Positions 15,836-24,590 of a stretch of 64,000 nt of DNA are shown piece after piece. The notes under the pieces are model-generated. The model worked only from the letters and a program-made list of their open reading frames with translations, was not told where the DNA came from and made no database searches. This DNA is from Nioella aestuarii (GTDB lineage Bacteria; Pseudomonadota; Alphaproteobacteria; Rhodobacterales; Rhodobacteraceae): the NCBI RefSeq assembly GCF_050896395.1, contig NZ_JBPBBA010000020.1:6098-70097 (forward strand). Reading direction: 5' to 3'. Position numbers and translations under genes: made by a program. Within the stretch, counting starts at the first letter, position 1. The number at the start of each line of letters is the position of its first letter.

Positions 15836-16676
15836 CATGCCAGATCCCCGTATCACCCCCACCAATGGCCATGTCGCCCATGTCAGCCTTGAAGGTCAGG
15901 TCGAGGCCGAAAAATTCGTGCAAGGTCGGCGCATGATGGTGATGCAGCCGATGGCCAACATCACCGATGAGCCGCGCGGCAAACGGGTCAGCCAACTGCT
16001 GTTTGGTGAGATCTTTCACGTGCTGGAAACCTATGACGGTTTTGCCTTCGGTCAGGCGGAACGCGACGGGCAGGTTGGCTATGTGCTGTCCGGCGCGCTG
16101 GTTTCACCCGAGGAGCCGACCCACTGGGTGACGGCCCCTGCAACGCATCTCTACCCCAAGCCTGACCTCAAGGCCCCGCCGGAAGTGGCCATATTCTTTG
16201 GGTCTGCCGTGAAAGTGGTCGGAGAGCGCGATGACTACCTCCGCATCCATACCGGCCATTTCATCCCGCGACCGCACCTGCAACCGATCCGCGCCCGTTT
16301 TGGCGATCCGGTTGGGGTTGCGGACCTGTTCCTTGGCTCGCCCTACCTTTGGGGAGGGTCCAGCCGGTGGGGCATCGACTGTTCCGGCCTTGTGCAGATG
16401 GCCCTGCTGGCCTGCGGTTTCGACTGCCCGCGAGACAGCGATCAGCAGATCGTTCTGGGCCGCGAGTTGCATCATGGCGAACCCTTCGTGCGCGGTGATC
16501 TGGTGTTCTGGAAAGGGCATGTGGGTTTTATGGCGAATGAGCGGATGCTGCTGCACGCCAACGCCACCCATATGGCCGTGGCCTATGAACCGCTGAAAGA
16601 CGCGGCGGCGCGGATCGAAGACAAGGGTGAAGGCCCGATCACGGCGCGGCGCAGGTTCCTCAAACCCGGCGACTAA
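15828..16676 (+). CDS. NlpC/P60 family cysteine peptidase
   Basis: A 282-residue protein with two bacterial SH3-like regions (about 25-95 and 100-155) and a C-terminal NlpC/P60 domain. The catalytic Cys is C185 in WGIDCSGLV, the His is H231 in GHVGF, and a third polar residue is probably H245. Such enzymes cut gamma-D-glutamyl-diaminopimelate bonds in murein peptides. No signal peptide is evident, which suggests action on internalised, recycled peptides rather than the sacculus. It overlaps the M17 aminopeptidase gene by 8 bp, supporting joint peptide processing. Confidence 0.9.
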   Translation: MTDMPDPRITPTNGHVAHVSLEGQVEAEKFVQGRRMMVMQPMANITDEPRGKRVSQLLFGEIFHVLETYDGFAFGQAERDGQVGYVLSGALVSPEEPTHWVTAPATHLYPKPDLKAPPEVAIFFGSAVKVVGERDDYLRIHTGHFIPRPHLQPIRARFGDPVGVADLFLGSPYLWGGSSRWGIDCSGLVQMALLACGFDCPRDSDQQIVLGRELHHGEPFVRGDLVFWKGHVGFMANERMLLHANATHMAVAYEPLKDAAARIEDKGEGPITARRRFLKPGD

Positions 16677-16680
16677 AGGC

Positions 16681-17070
16681 CTATTCCACCGCCCGGATCA
16701 GCTTGCGTTCCAGTACCCGCAGCACGGTTTTCAGGTCATGCCCGCGTTTCAGAATGCGCCCGTCCATGCCTATGACCGAATACTGCCCCTGACGGTCCCG
16801 CAGCTTCGGGCGCTTTTCGATACGATAGATGGGATGTTCCGCCGTGCGCCGAAAGATGGAAAAAATCGCAACATCCCGCAGGCAGGAAATGCCGTAATCC
16901 CGCCATTCACCGGCGGCGACCATCCGGCCATAGACGCCAAGGATGACTCCAAGCTCGGTTCGGTGGAACGCCACCTGTTCCTGCTGTGGGGGGACCGGGC
17001 CCGAGGGCTGAATCTGCATGTCCATGGGACGAGCTTGGCGCTCATGCGAAGACTTATCAAGGTCCGCCAT
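16681..17070 (-). CDS. DUF2794 protein
   Basis: A 129-residue protein. The conserved part (about 30-125) begins EQVAFHRTELGVILGVYGRMVAAGEWRDY and continues with a basic IYRIEKRPKLRDRQGQY segment, matching the DUF2794 family common in alphaproteobacteria. The function is unknown; basic residues and strand-rich character leave nucleic-acid binding open. The start could be an internal Met (residue 16). It is convergent with the NlpC/P60 gene (4 bp between stops). A GC-rich inverted repeat lies upstream. Confidence 0.8.
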   Translation of the reverse strand: MADLDKSSHERQARPMDMQIQPSGPVPPQQEQVAFHRTELGVILGVYGRMVAAGEWRDYGISCLRDVAIFSIFRRTAEHPIYRIEKRPKLRDRQGQYSVIGMDGRILKRGHDLKTVLRVLERKLIRAVE

Positions 17071-17169
17071 TCAATTGCCTTGAAAGAGCCGCTGCTTTTT
17101 CGCCTGCTGTCCCTCAAATCGCCCTGACCCGAGGCCAAACATATCCTTGTAGTGACGAGCATAGGCTCG

Positions 17170-17219
17170 CCCCCGGCGGATCGGTTATCTTGCCCCCACC
17201 CAGTCCGCTCCGCCGGGGG
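17170..17219. repeat. 11-bp inverted repeat upstream of the DUF2794 gene
   Basis: CCCCCGGCGGA (17170-17180) pairs with TCCGCCGGGGG (17209-17219) across 28 bases. It lies between the ilvE terminator and the DUF2794 start, so it would fold in the DUF2794 leader or in a short independent RNA. Confidence 0.5.
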
Positions 17220-17233
17220 ACTACGCCAGATAG

Positions 17234-17266
17234 AAAAGGCCCCGCGCGAGAACGCCGGGGCCTTTT
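17234..17266. terminator. Terminator after ilvE
   Basis: A GC stem (GGCCCCG 17238-17244 with CGGGGCC 17256-17262, plus a smaller GCG/CGC inner stem) is flanked by AAAA on the left and TTTTT on the right. On the minus strand it ends ilvE transcription. Confidence 0.85.
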
Positions 17267-17285
17267 TCGTCATTCCAGAACGCGG

Positions 17286-18155
17286 TTACTCCCGCACCAG
17301 CTTCTCATACCCTTCGGCAATCTCGCGGGCGATGGCGCCGACCTCGAAGTTGTAGTCGCCGATCTGGCCCACGGGGGTCACTTCTGCGGCGGTGCCGGTG
17401 AGCCAGCATTGCTGAAAACCTTCCAGTTCCTCGGGCATGATGTGGCGTTCGTGCACTTTGATCTGACGGTCCTTCAGCATCCCCACAACGGTCTGACGGG
17501 TGAGACCGTTCAGGAAGCAATCGGGCAGGGGGGTATGAACCTCGCCATCCTTGACAAAGAAGATATTGGCCCCGGTCGCTTCCGCGATATAGCCGCGATA
17601 GTCGAACATCATTGCGTCGGAACAGCCTTTGGCTTCTGCCGCGTGCTTCGACAGCGTGCAGATCATGTAAAGACCGGCGGCCTTGGCGTGGCTTGGAATG
17701 GTTTCGGGGCTGGGGCGCTTCCATTTGGAAATGTCGAGCTTTGCGCCCTTCATCTTTGCATCGCCGTAATAGGCGCCCCACTCCCAGGCGGCGATCGCCA
17801 GCCGGACGGGGTTCTTCGCAGATGCAACGCCCATATCCTCGCCCGCGCCACGCCAGGCAACCGCACGGACATATGCGTCGGTCAAGCCATTGGCGGTCAG
17901 CACTTCCTGCTTGGCCGCCTCGATCTCGTCGACGGTATAGGGAATCTGGAAGTCGAGCTGACCGGCCGAGAAATGCAGGCGTTCGGAATGCAGGCGGCTT
18001 TTGAAAATCTTGCCGTTATAGGCGCGCTCGCCTTCGAACACGGACGAGGCATAATGCATCGCATGGGTCAGAATATGCACATTCGCATCCCGCCAGGGGA
18101 TGAGCTTGCCATCCATCCAGATGGTTCCGTCGCGATCGTCGTAAGCAGCGCCCAT
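17286..18155 (-). CDS. ilvE: Branched-chain amino acid aminotransferase
   Basis: A 289-residue fold-type IV PLP enzyme performing the last step of Val, Leu and Ile synthesis and the first step of their breakdown. The start at ATG 18155 (MGAAYDDRDGTIWMDG) has a GAAGGTG ribosome site; an upstream in-frame start would add 16 unusual residues. K158 (SHAKAAGLY) is the predicted PLP lysine, and EATGANIFFV and LTGTAAEVTPV are family signatures. It is divergent from the MarR-type petP, with a palindrome in the shared 175-bp region, so the neighbour might influence it. It ends at a strong terminator. Confidence 0.95.
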   Translation of the reverse strand: MGAAYDDRDGTIWMDGKLIPWRDANVHILTHAMHYASSVFEGERAYNGKIFKSRLHSERLHFSAGQLDFQIPYTVDEIEAAKQEVLTANGLTDAYVRAVAWRGAGEDMGVASAKNPVRLAIAAWEWGAYYGDAKMKGAKLDISKWKRPSPETIPSHAKAAGLYMICTLSKHAAEAKGCSDAMMFDYRGYIAEATGANIFFVKDGEVHTPLPDCFLNGLTRQTVVGMLKDRQIKVHERHIMPEELEGFQQCWLTGTAAEVTPVGQIGDYNFEVGAIAREIAEGYEKLVRE

Positions 18156-18208
18156 TGTTTTCACCTTCGGCAGGAGTCTTGGTATTTTCGGTTTGTTGCG
18201 CAAAATAC

Positions 18209-18221
18209 GTCCGAACCGGAC
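18209..18221. promoter_or_regulatory. Palindrome between ilvE and petP
   Basis: GTCCG-AAC-CGGAC is a perfect 5-bp inverted repeat with a 3-bp centre, in the divergent promoter region. It is a candidate site for the MarR-type or OmpR-type regulators encoded just to the right. Confidence 0.4.
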
Positions 18222-18330
18222 ATAAAATTACGTAAAACCGGGCATTCGGTAACAATTGATTCTTGGAAAGTCAACAAGGCTGACATAAAGTCGGGCGAAA
18301 GGCGACAGGACCCCGGGAGGAGCGCAATTC

Positions 18331-18849
18331 ATGGCCGAACGTGGCGCCGCACAATCATCTGCAACCAGCGGGGAAAGCCTGCTTTTTCTGACCGACGAGC
18401 AACTTCGGCGCGGGATCGAAGCGATGTTCTTCGCCTATCGCGGGTTCACGGCAGATCCTGATCGCATTCTTGAAAACCATGCTTACGGACGCGCGCATCA
18501 TCGGGCGATTCACTTTATCAATCGGACTCCGGGGACCACGGTGAATAACCTGCTGGCCATCCTGGGCGTGACCAAGCAATCGCTGAACCGGGTGTTGCGC
18601 ACATTGGTCGAGGATGGGCTGGTCGAAAGCCGCGTTGGCACCCGCGACAAGCGGGAACGGCACCTTTACCTGACCGATCAGGGTATTGCGCTGGAACGCG
18701 AATTGTCCGAGGCGCAGCGAACGCGGATGCGTGCGGCCTATCGTGCGGCAGGACCAGAGGCTGTGGCCGGTTTTCGCACTGTGCTTGAACAGATGATGGA
18801 CCCGGAGCTTCGCCACCATTACCTTGCCAATACCGAGGGAGGCGCATGA
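18331..18849 (+). CDS. petP: MarR-family transcription regulator, PetP-like
   Basis: A 172-residue regulator with a winged helix-turn-helix at about residues 58-115 (TVNNLLAILGVTKQSLNRVLRTLVEDGLV, then the wing RVGTRDKRERHLYLTDQG). A GGGAGGA site precedes ATG 18331. Its stop overlaps the start of the response regulator by 4 bp. In Rhodobacter capsulatus a petP-petR pair of the same types sits upstream of the cytochrome bc1 operon, and petR is needed for its expression. The gene name here rests on that arrangement. The bc1 genes themselves are not in this window. Confidence 0.8.
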   Translation: MAERGAAQSSATSGESLLFLTDEQLRRGIEAMFFAYRGFTADPDRILENHAYGRAHHRAIHFINRTPGTTVNNLLAILGVTKQSLNRVLRTLVEDGLVESRVGTRDKRERHLYLTDQGIALERELSEAQRTRMRAAYRAAGPEAVAGFRTVLEQMMDPELRHHYLANTEGGA

Positions 18850-19559
18850 CAGATCCGGCCGCACATCTTCTGATTGTCGACGATGATGAACGCATTCGCG
18901 GTCTTCTGCAGAAGTTCCTTATCCGCAATGGATTTATCGTCAGCTCGGCCCGCGATGCGGCCCATGCGCGCCGTCTTTTGGAGGGGCTGGAATTTGATCT
19001 GATCGTGCTGGACGTGATGATGCCGGGCGAGGATGGGATCAGCCTGACGAAGGCACTTCGTGAAACCCTGTCGACACCCATCATGTTGCTGACCGCACGG
19101 GGCGAGGCAAGCGACCGGATAACGGGGTTGGAGGCAGGGGCAGACGACTATCTGCCAAAACCGTTCGAACCGCGCGAATTGCTGTTGCGGATCAACGCGA
19201 TCCTGCGGCGTGTGCCAAGCGTGTCCGAGACGCAGACGGCCCCCAAGATGCTGCATCTAGGCCCCATCCGATACGATTTGGAACGTGGTGAGATGTGGCA
19301 AGGCCAGACCCCCATTCGGTTGACTGCGACAGAATCCGCCCTGATGCGCATCTTTTCGGCCTGCCCGAACGAAGCGGTCAGCCGCGCGCAGCTGGTCGAG
19401 GATCTGGGCCGAGACAAGGGTGCAGGCAGCACGACCAGCCAGGAGCGCGCTGTTGATGTGCAGATCACCCGCCTGCGCCGCAAGATCGAGGCCGATCCGA
19501 AACAACCCCGCTATCTGCAAACGGTCCGTGGCGCGGGCTATATGCTGGCCCCCGACTAA
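18846..19559 (+). CDS. petR: OmpR-family response regulator, PetR-like
   Basis: A 237-residue two-domain regulator. The receiver (1-120) has acidic pocket residues at 12-13, phospho-acceptor D56 (LIVLDVMMPG) and K105 (DYLPKPFEP). The C-terminal winged helix (about 140-235) contains the RAVDVQITRLRRKIEADP recognition region. It is translationally coupled to petP (ATGA overlap). No histidine kinase is adjacent, so PetR is either an orphan or controlled from elsewhere. The two HDAC-family genes follow after 9 bp, which puts them in the same transcript. Confidence 0.88.
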   Translation: MTDPAAHLLIVDDDERIRGLLQKFLIRNGFIVSSARDAAHARRLLEGLEFDLIVLDVMMPGEDGISLTKALRETLSTPIMLLTARGEASDRITGLEAGADDYLPKPFEPRELLLRINAILRRVPSVSETQTAPKMLHLGPIRYDLERGEMWQGQTPIRLTATESALMRIFSACPNEAVSRAQLVEDLGRDKGAGSTTSQERAVDVQITRLRRKIEADPKQPRYLQTVRGAGYMLAPD

Positions 19560-19568
19560 GGTGTTCCG

Positions 19569-20495
19569 ATGACTCTTCTGATGACCAATGACGCGGGGCT
19601 GTTGCACCAGATGCCCCCGGGTCACCCCGAGCAGATCGCGCGGCTTGAGCATGTGAACCGCGCGTTGTCTGCGCCGGAGTTTGCCGCGCTGGACCGTCGC
19701 CCGTCACCAATGGCCACCGAAGCCGATCTTTTGCTGGCTCATCCTGCGGCGCATGTGGACGCCATCCGCGATGTGGCACCTGCAACGGGCTACGTTGCGC
19801 TCGACCCCGATACCTCGATGTCTCCCGGCACATGGGAAGCCGCCCTGCGGGGCGTTGGTGGCTGCCTTGCCGCCGTCGACGCGGTATTCGCGGGTGAAGC
19901 AAAGAACGCCTTTGTCGCCACGCGGCCCCCCGGCCACCATGCCGAAAAGACCCGCCCAATGGGATTCTGTCTGTTTGGCAATGTAGCCATCGCCGCGAAA
20001 CACGCGCTGGAACGTCACGGGTTGGAACGGGTGGCCATCGTCGATTTCGACGTCCATCACGGCAATGGCACGCAGGACCTTCTATGGGACGAGCCGCGGA
20101 CGCTGTTCATCTCGTCCCACCAGATGCCGCTCTATCCCGGCACCGGTGCGGCCCATGAAAGGGGCGCGCATGGAAACGTGATCAACGCGCCGCTCTCGCC
20201 CGGAACCGATGGCGCGACCATGCGCTCAGTCTATTCCTCTCGCCTGTTGCAACGCGTGCGGGAGTTCGAGCCCCAGCTACTGCTGATCTCGGCCGGGTTC
20301 GACGCCCATGAAGACGACCCGTTGGCAAACCTCAACTGGACGACCGAGGATTTCGCGTGGATCACTCGGGAACTGTGCACGGTCGCGGATGAAACCTGCG
20401 GCGGCAAGCTCGTGTCCTCGCTGGAAGGGGGCTATAACCTCGATGCCCTGGCGGCATCCGTCGCGGCCCATGTCTCCGAACTGATGGACGCCTGA
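19569..20495 (+). CDS. Histone deacetylase-family amidohydrolase, copy 1
   Basis: A 308-residue zinc amidohydrolase of the arginase/HDAC fold. The active-site HH pair is in PPGHHAEKTRPMGFC, zinc ligands are the Asp and His of DFDVHHGNGT and the Asp of SAGFDAHEDDP, and SLEGGYNLDAL supplies the transition-state Tyr. Bacterial members deacetylate acetylpolyamines, acetoin-linked proteins or other acyl-lysines. It is followed after one base by a paralogue with the same motif order. Substrate cannot be told from sequence. Position in the petPR transcript suggests constitutive housekeeping or energy-linked expression. Confidence 0.9.
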   Translation: MTLLMTNDAGLLHQMPPGHPEQIARLEHVNRALSAPEFAALDRRPSPMATEADLLLAHPAAHVDAIRDVAPATGYVALDPDTSMSPGTWEAALRGVGGCLAAVDAVFAGEAKNAFVATRPPGHHAEKTRPMGFCLFGNVAIAAKHALERHGLERVAIVDFDVHHGNGTQDLLWDEPRTLFISSHQMPLYPGTGAAHERGAHGNVINAPLSPGTDGATMRSVYSSRLLQRVREFEPQLLLISAGFDAHEDDPLANLNWTTEDFAWITRELCTVADETCGGKLVSSLEGGYNLDALAASVAAHVSELMDA

Positions 20496-20496
20496 G

Positions 20497-21435
20497 GTGG
20501 CCACCGGGCTAGTCACCCATCCTGATTGCCTTGCGCATGTGACGCCTGCCCATGTCCATGAACAGCCCGCCCGGTTGGCCCGCGTTTTACAAGCGTTGGA
20601 GGGGTTGCCAGTGTTCCGCTACGAGGCCCCGTTGGCCAGCGACGCCACGCTTCTGACGCTTCACACGCCCGCCTATCTGGATCACATCCGCAGCTCTGTA
20701 CCGCTGGACGGGTTCACGATGCTGGACCCGGATACAGACGAAGAAACCTTCCTGTCGCCCACCTCCCTGCCTGCGCTTTACCGCGCGGTTGGGGGTGTTC
20801 ATCGTGCAATTGACCTTGTGCTGTCAGGCGAGCTGACCAACGCCTTCGCCGCCATACGTCCGCCCGGGCACCATGCGGAACAGGAACTGCCCATGGGGTT
20901 TTGTTTCTTCGGCAACGTGGCTTTGGGTGCGAAATATGCGCTGGATCATCATGGGCTGTCGCGCGTTGCCATCGTCGATTTCGACGTGCACCACGGCAAT
21001 GGCACGCAAGCGCTGTTATGGGATGAACCCCGTGCCTTGGTGATCACCTCGCAGCAAATGCCGCTGTGGCCCGATACCGGTGATGTCTCAGAGACCGGCG
21101 CGCATAACAACGTGGTGAACGTACCGCTCGCCCCCGGCACAGGTGGCAAGGCCCTGCGTGAGGCCTACGAAGCCGTGGTGTTCCCCAGGTTAGAGGCGTT
21201 CCGGCCAGAACTGCTGCTCGCCTCCGCCGGATTCGACTGCCACGCCGCCGACCCTCTGTCGCAACTGGCCTGGGTCGAAGAGGATTACGAGTGGCTCACG
21301 CACCGGCTTTGCGATATTGCGGATCGGTATTGCGGCGGCCGCATGGTCTCGACTCTCGAAGGCGGCTATGATCTGGACGCCCTTGCGGCCTCGGCCGCCA
21401 CCCATGTGCGCGTTTTGACGGAGAGAAGCGGATGA
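20497..21435 (+). CDS. Histone deacetylase-family amidohydrolase, copy 2 (GTG start)
   Basis: A 312-residue paralogue of the preceding protein with the same catalytic set: PPGHHAEQELPMGFC, DFDVHHGNGT, SAGFDCHAADP and TLEGGYDLDAL. The start is GTG 20497, one base after the upstream TGA, so it depends on translational coupling. Divergence is clear outside the active site, for example in the loop after the metal site (MPLWPDTGD versus MPLYPGTGA), which may alter substrate choice. It overlaps xseB by 4 bp. This is probably an old tandem duplication, and the pair may form a heterodimer or have split substrates. Confidence 0.88.
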   Translation: MATGLVTHPDCLAHVTPAHVHEQPARLARVLQALEGLPVFRYEAPLASDATLLTLHTPAYLDHIRSSVPLDGFTMLDPDTDEETFLSPTSLPALYRAVGGVHRAIDLVLSGELTNAFAAIRPPGHHAEQELPMGFCFFGNVALGAKYALDHHGLSRVAIVDFDVHHGNGTQALLWDEPRALVITSQQMPLWPDTGDVSETGAHNNVVNVPLAPGTGGKALREAYEAVVFPRLEAFRPELLLASAGFDCHAADPLSQLAWVEEDYEWLTHRLCDIADRYCGGRMVSTLEGGYDLDALAASAATHVRVLTERSG

Positions 21436-21677
21436 GCGACCAGAAAAAGATCGAGGAAATGAGCTTCGAGGAAGCGATCCGGGAACTGGAAACGGTGGTG
21501 GGTCAGCTCGACCGGGGTGATGTGGCGCTTGAGGACTCCATCAAGCTTTATGAACGCGGCGCGGCGCTGAAGGCCCGTTGCGAAACGAAGCTGAAGAAAG
21601 CCGAGGAAAAGGTGGCGCAAATCACGCTGGACGCCAATGGGCAGCCCACGGGGGCGAAGCCGGTCGAAGGGCTGTAA
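21432..21677 (+). CDS. xseB: Exodeoxyribonuclease VII small subunit
   Basis: An 81-residue, largely helical protein with the XseB hallmark FEEAIRELETVVGQLDRGDVALEDSIKLYERG split across residues 10-41. It binds XseA to form the single-strand DNA exonuclease. Its ATG lies in the end of the second HDAC gene (ATGA overlap) and ispA begins 3 bp after its stop. The xseB-ispA-dxs order is common in proteobacteria. xseA is not in the window. Confidence 0.95.
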   Translation: MSDQKKIEEMSFEEAIRELETVVGQLDRGDVALEDSIKLYERGAALKARCETKLKKAEEKVAQITLDANGQPTGAKPVEGL

Positions 21678-21680
21678 CCC

Positions 21681-22547
21681 TTGTTTACACAGAAGTTGAA
21701 AGAGGCGCAGGACGCGATTGCGCGTGCCCTTACGGACCGCATGGCGGTGCTTGGATCCGACCGGGTGGCCGAGGGAATGCGCTACACCACGGCGGGCGGT
21801 AAGCGGCTGCGCGGCTTTCTCGTGCTGGAAACGTCACGACTGACCGGGGGCAACGACGTGGCCGCGATGCAGGCGGCCTGCGCCGTGGAATGTATCCATG
21901 CCTATAGCTTGGTTCATGATGACCTGCCCTGCATGGACGACGACGACCTGCGCCGGGGCCTGCCAACCGTTCACAAGAAATGGGACGAGGCGACAGCGGT
22001 GCTGGTGGGCGACGCGCTGCAAAGCTTTGCGTTTGAACTGTTGGCCGATCCCGCAACGGGCGACGCCGAGCAGCGTGCCGAACTGGTGCTGACCCTTGCC
22101 CGCGCCTCTGGCCCGCAAGGGATGGTGCTTGGGCAGGCACAGGACATTGCCGCTGAAACGGCGGATAGCCCCCTGACGCTTGCCCAGATCACTGAATTGC
22201 AGGCCAACAAAACGGGGGCCCTGCTGGAATGGCCCGTGGTCGCGGGGGCCATCCTTGGCCGTGCAGACCCTGACCCCCTGCGGCGCTATGCACGCGCGGT
22301 CGGCCTTGCCTTTCAGATCGCTGACGACATCTTGGATGTGGAGGGCGATGCCGAAAAGGCCGGCAAGGCGCTGCGCAAGGATGCCGAGGCTGGCAAGGCA
22401 ACGTTCTTGTCTCTGCTCGGACTGGAGGGAGCCAAGCTCCGCGCGAAGGCGCTGATTGATGAGGCCGTTGAGGCGCTGGAACCATATGGCTCCGACGCCG
22501 AAACCTTGCGGGAGCTGGCCCGTTTCGTTATCGCCCGTGACCAGTAA
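21681..22547 (+). CDS. ispA: Polyprenyl (farnesyl) diphosphate synthase
   Basis: A 288-residue prenyltransferase condensing DMAPP with IPP. The first Asp-rich motif is HDDLPCMDDDDLRRG (about residues 80-92) and the second is DDILDVEGD (about 213-221). The small residues before the first motif fit a C10-C15 product. I use the TTG at 21681 because the N-terminus FTQKLKEAQDAI aligns with the family; the next Met is 20 codons in and would remove helix A. It is coupled to xseB and followed by dxs. Confidence 0.93.
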   Translation: MFTQKLKEAQDAIARALTDRMAVLGSDRVAEGMRYTTAGGKRLRGFLVLETSRLTGGNDVAAMQAACAVECIHAYSLVHDDLPCMDDDDLRRGLPTVHKKWDEATAVLVGDALQSFAFELLADPATGDAEQRAELVLTLARASGPQGMVLGQAQDIAAETADSPLTLAQITELQANKTGALLEWPVVAGAILGRADPDPLRRYARAVGLAFQIADDILDVEGDAEKAGKALRKDAEAGKATFLSLLGLEGAKLRAKALIDEAVEALEPYGSDAETLRELARFVIARDQ

Positions 22548-22565
22548 CCGAAATCGGAGAGCCAC

Positions 22566-24491
22566 ATGAGCCACCGCCCCGAAACGCCCCATCTGGACCG
22601 GATCAAATCCCCGGCCGATTTGCGAGGGCTATCGGTGGTCGAGCTGCGCCGTGTGGCCGACGACCTTCGCACCGAAACCATTGCCGCAGTCAGCCAAACC
22701 GGCGGGCATCTGGGCGCGGGCCTTGGTGTGGTGGAGCTGACCGTGGCGCTTCATTCGGTTTTCGACACCCCGCGCGACAAGCTGATCTGGGACGTGAGCC
22801 ACCAGTGCTATCCCCACAAGATCCTGACCGGTCGCCGCGATGCGATGCCAACCTTGCGAAAGAAGGACGGTATTTCCGGTTTCACCAAACGCAGCGAGTC
22901 GCCGTATGATCCGTTCGGCGCGGCCCATAGCTCTACCTCTATCTCGGCGGCGCTTGGCTTTGCCGTGGCGCGTGACCTGGGGGGCGTGCCCGATACGGGT
23001 GCGGGCGATGCGATTGCCGTGATCGGGGATGGCGCGATGTCTGGTGGCATGGCGTTTGAGGCAATGAACAACGCAGGCCATCTGGGCAAGCGTCTGATCG
23101 TGATCCTGAATGACAACGAGATGAGCATTGCACCCCCCACGGGCGCGCTGTCTTCCTACCTCTCGCGGCTCTATGCCGGTGCGCCTTTTCAGGAACTGAA
23201 ATCCGCCGCCAAAGGCGCGGTTTCGTTGCTGCCCGAGCCTTTCCAGGAAGGCGCGCGACGGGCAAAGGAACTGCTCAAGGCGGCAACCGTGGGTGGGACG
23301 CTGTTTGAGGAACTGGGCTTTTCCTATGTCGGTCCTATCGACGGGCACGACATGGAGCAGCTTGTCTCCGTCCTGCGGACGGTGAAGGCGCGCGCCGACG
23401 GGCCAATTCTGATCCATGCGATCACAAAGAAGGGCAAGGGATTTCGCCACGCGGAAGGTACGCCCGACAGGGGCCACGCCCGCGCACCGTTCGACCTGGT
23501 GACCGGCGAGCAGCGAAAGGCGCCGTCCAACGCGCCCTCCTACACAAAGGTTTTTGCGCAAAGCCTGATCCGCGAGGCAGAGCTTGACGACAAGATCGTT
23601 GCCGTGACCGCCGCGATGCCGGATGGCACCGGTCTGGACATTTTCGGTGAGCGGTTCCCAAAGCGCGTCTTCGATGTCGGCATTGCCGAACAGCATGCCG
23701 TGACCTTTTGTGCGGGGATGGCGGCGGGGGGGATGAAACCCTTCTGCACGATTTATTCGACCTTCCTGCAACGCGGCTATGACCAGGTCGTGCATGACGT
23801 GGCCATTCAGCGCCTGCCCGTCAGATTTGCCATTGATCGCGCAGGGTTAGTCGGCGCCGACGGGGCAACGCATGCGGGGTCTTTCGACGTGGCTTACCTT
23901 GCCAATTTGCCGGGTTTCGTCGTGATGGCGGCGGCCGATGAAGCAGAGCTGGTGCATATGGTGGCGACCGCAGCGGCGCATGACGAAGGCCCCATTGCCT
24001 TCCGCTACCCGCGGGGTGAGGGCGTGGGCGTGGACATGCCGGAACGCGGCGTGCCGCTGGAGATCGGTAAAGGCCGGATGATCCAAGAGGGTGCGCGGGT
24101 CGCGATCCTGTCCTTCGGCACCCGGCTGAGCGAGGTGCAGAAGGCCGCCGAGGCTCTGGCCGCTCGTGGAATTACACCTACGATTGCCGATGCACGCTTT
24201 GCCAAGCCATTGGATTCGGAGCTTATTCTGAAGCTCGCGGCTGATCACGAGGCGTTCATCACCATCGAGGAAGGCGCGGTTGGCGGCTTCGGCAGCCATG
24301 TGGCGCAGCTTCTGGCGGATGAGGGCGTTTTCGATCGCGGGCTGAAGTTCCGATCCATGGTTCTTCCCGATATTTTCATTGACCAGGCCAGCCCTGAAGA
24401 CATGTACGCCACGGCAGCGATGAACGCGGAGCATATCGAGGCGAAGGTGCTGGATGTGCTCGGCGTGGCGCGGCTGAGCCGCCAAGCCTAG
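22566..24491 (+). CDS. dxs: 1-deoxy-D-xylulose-5-phosphate synthase
   Basis: A 641-residue thiamine-diphosphate enzyme joining pyruvate and glyceraldehyde-3-phosphate in the first step of the MEP isoprenoid pathway. ThDP/Mg binding is visible in GDGAMSGGMAFEAMNN (about 155-170), HVSH-type contact appears as WDVSHQCYPHK, and the transketolase-like domain carries DVGIAEQHAVT. Full length. It is last of the long plus-strand run and is followed by a GC hairpin without a U-tract. Together with ispA it supplies farnesyl diphosphate for ubiquinone and other isoprenoids. Confidence 0.97.
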   Translation: MSHRPETPHLDRIKSPADLRGLSVVELRRVADDLRTETIAAVSQTGGHLGAGLGVVELTVALHSVFDTPRDKLIWDVSHQCYPHKILTGRRDAMPTLRKKDGISGFTKRSESPYDPFGAAHSSTSISAALGFAVARDLGGVPDTGAGDAIAVIGDGAMSGGMAFEAMNNAGHLGKRLIVILNDNEMSIAPPTGALSSYLSRLYAGAPFQELKSAAKGAVSLLPEPFQEGARRAKELLKAATVGGTLFEELGFSYVGPIDGHDMEQLVSVLRTVKARADGPILIHAITKKGKGFRHAEGTPDRGHARAPFDLVTGEQRKAPSNAPSYTKVFAQSLIREAELDDKIVAVTAAMPDGTGLDIFGERFPKRVFDVGIAEQHAVTFCAGMAAGGMKPFCTIYSTFLQRGYDQVVHDVAIQRLPVRFAIDRAGLVGADGATHAGSFDVAYLANLPGFVVMAAADEAELVHMVATAAAHDEGPIAFRYPRGEGVGVDMPERGVPLEIGKGRMIQEGARVAILSFGTRLSEVQKAAEALAARGITPTIADARFAKPLDSELILKLAADHEAFITIEEGAVGGFGSHVAQLLADEGVFDRGLKFRSMVLPDIFIDQASPEDMYATAAMNAEHIEAKVLDVLGVARLSRQA

Positions 24492-24503
24492 GGGTCGAAA
24501 AAG

Positions 24504-24526
24504 GGGGGTGCCATGCGTACACCCCC
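24504..24526. terminator. GC hairpin after dxs
   Basis: GGGGGTG (24504-24510) pairs with CACCCCC (24520-24526). There is no U-run, so termination here may need Rho or use the downstream repeat structures. Confidence 0.4.
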
Positions 24527-24590
24527 TGTGCATCCTCCGAACACCATGCGTGCAGACGATATGCGGTTTCGCCGCCTGCGGCGTCGATCC

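Noticed and set aside
14411..15865. 484-codon minus-strand frame opposite the M17 aminopeptidase
   Set aside because: Antisense shadow; the plus strand has clear aminopeptidase motifs and codon use.
16986..18461. 491-codon plus-strand frame over ilvE
   Set aside because: It runs antisense to ilvE and through a terminator. The sequence is not protein-like.
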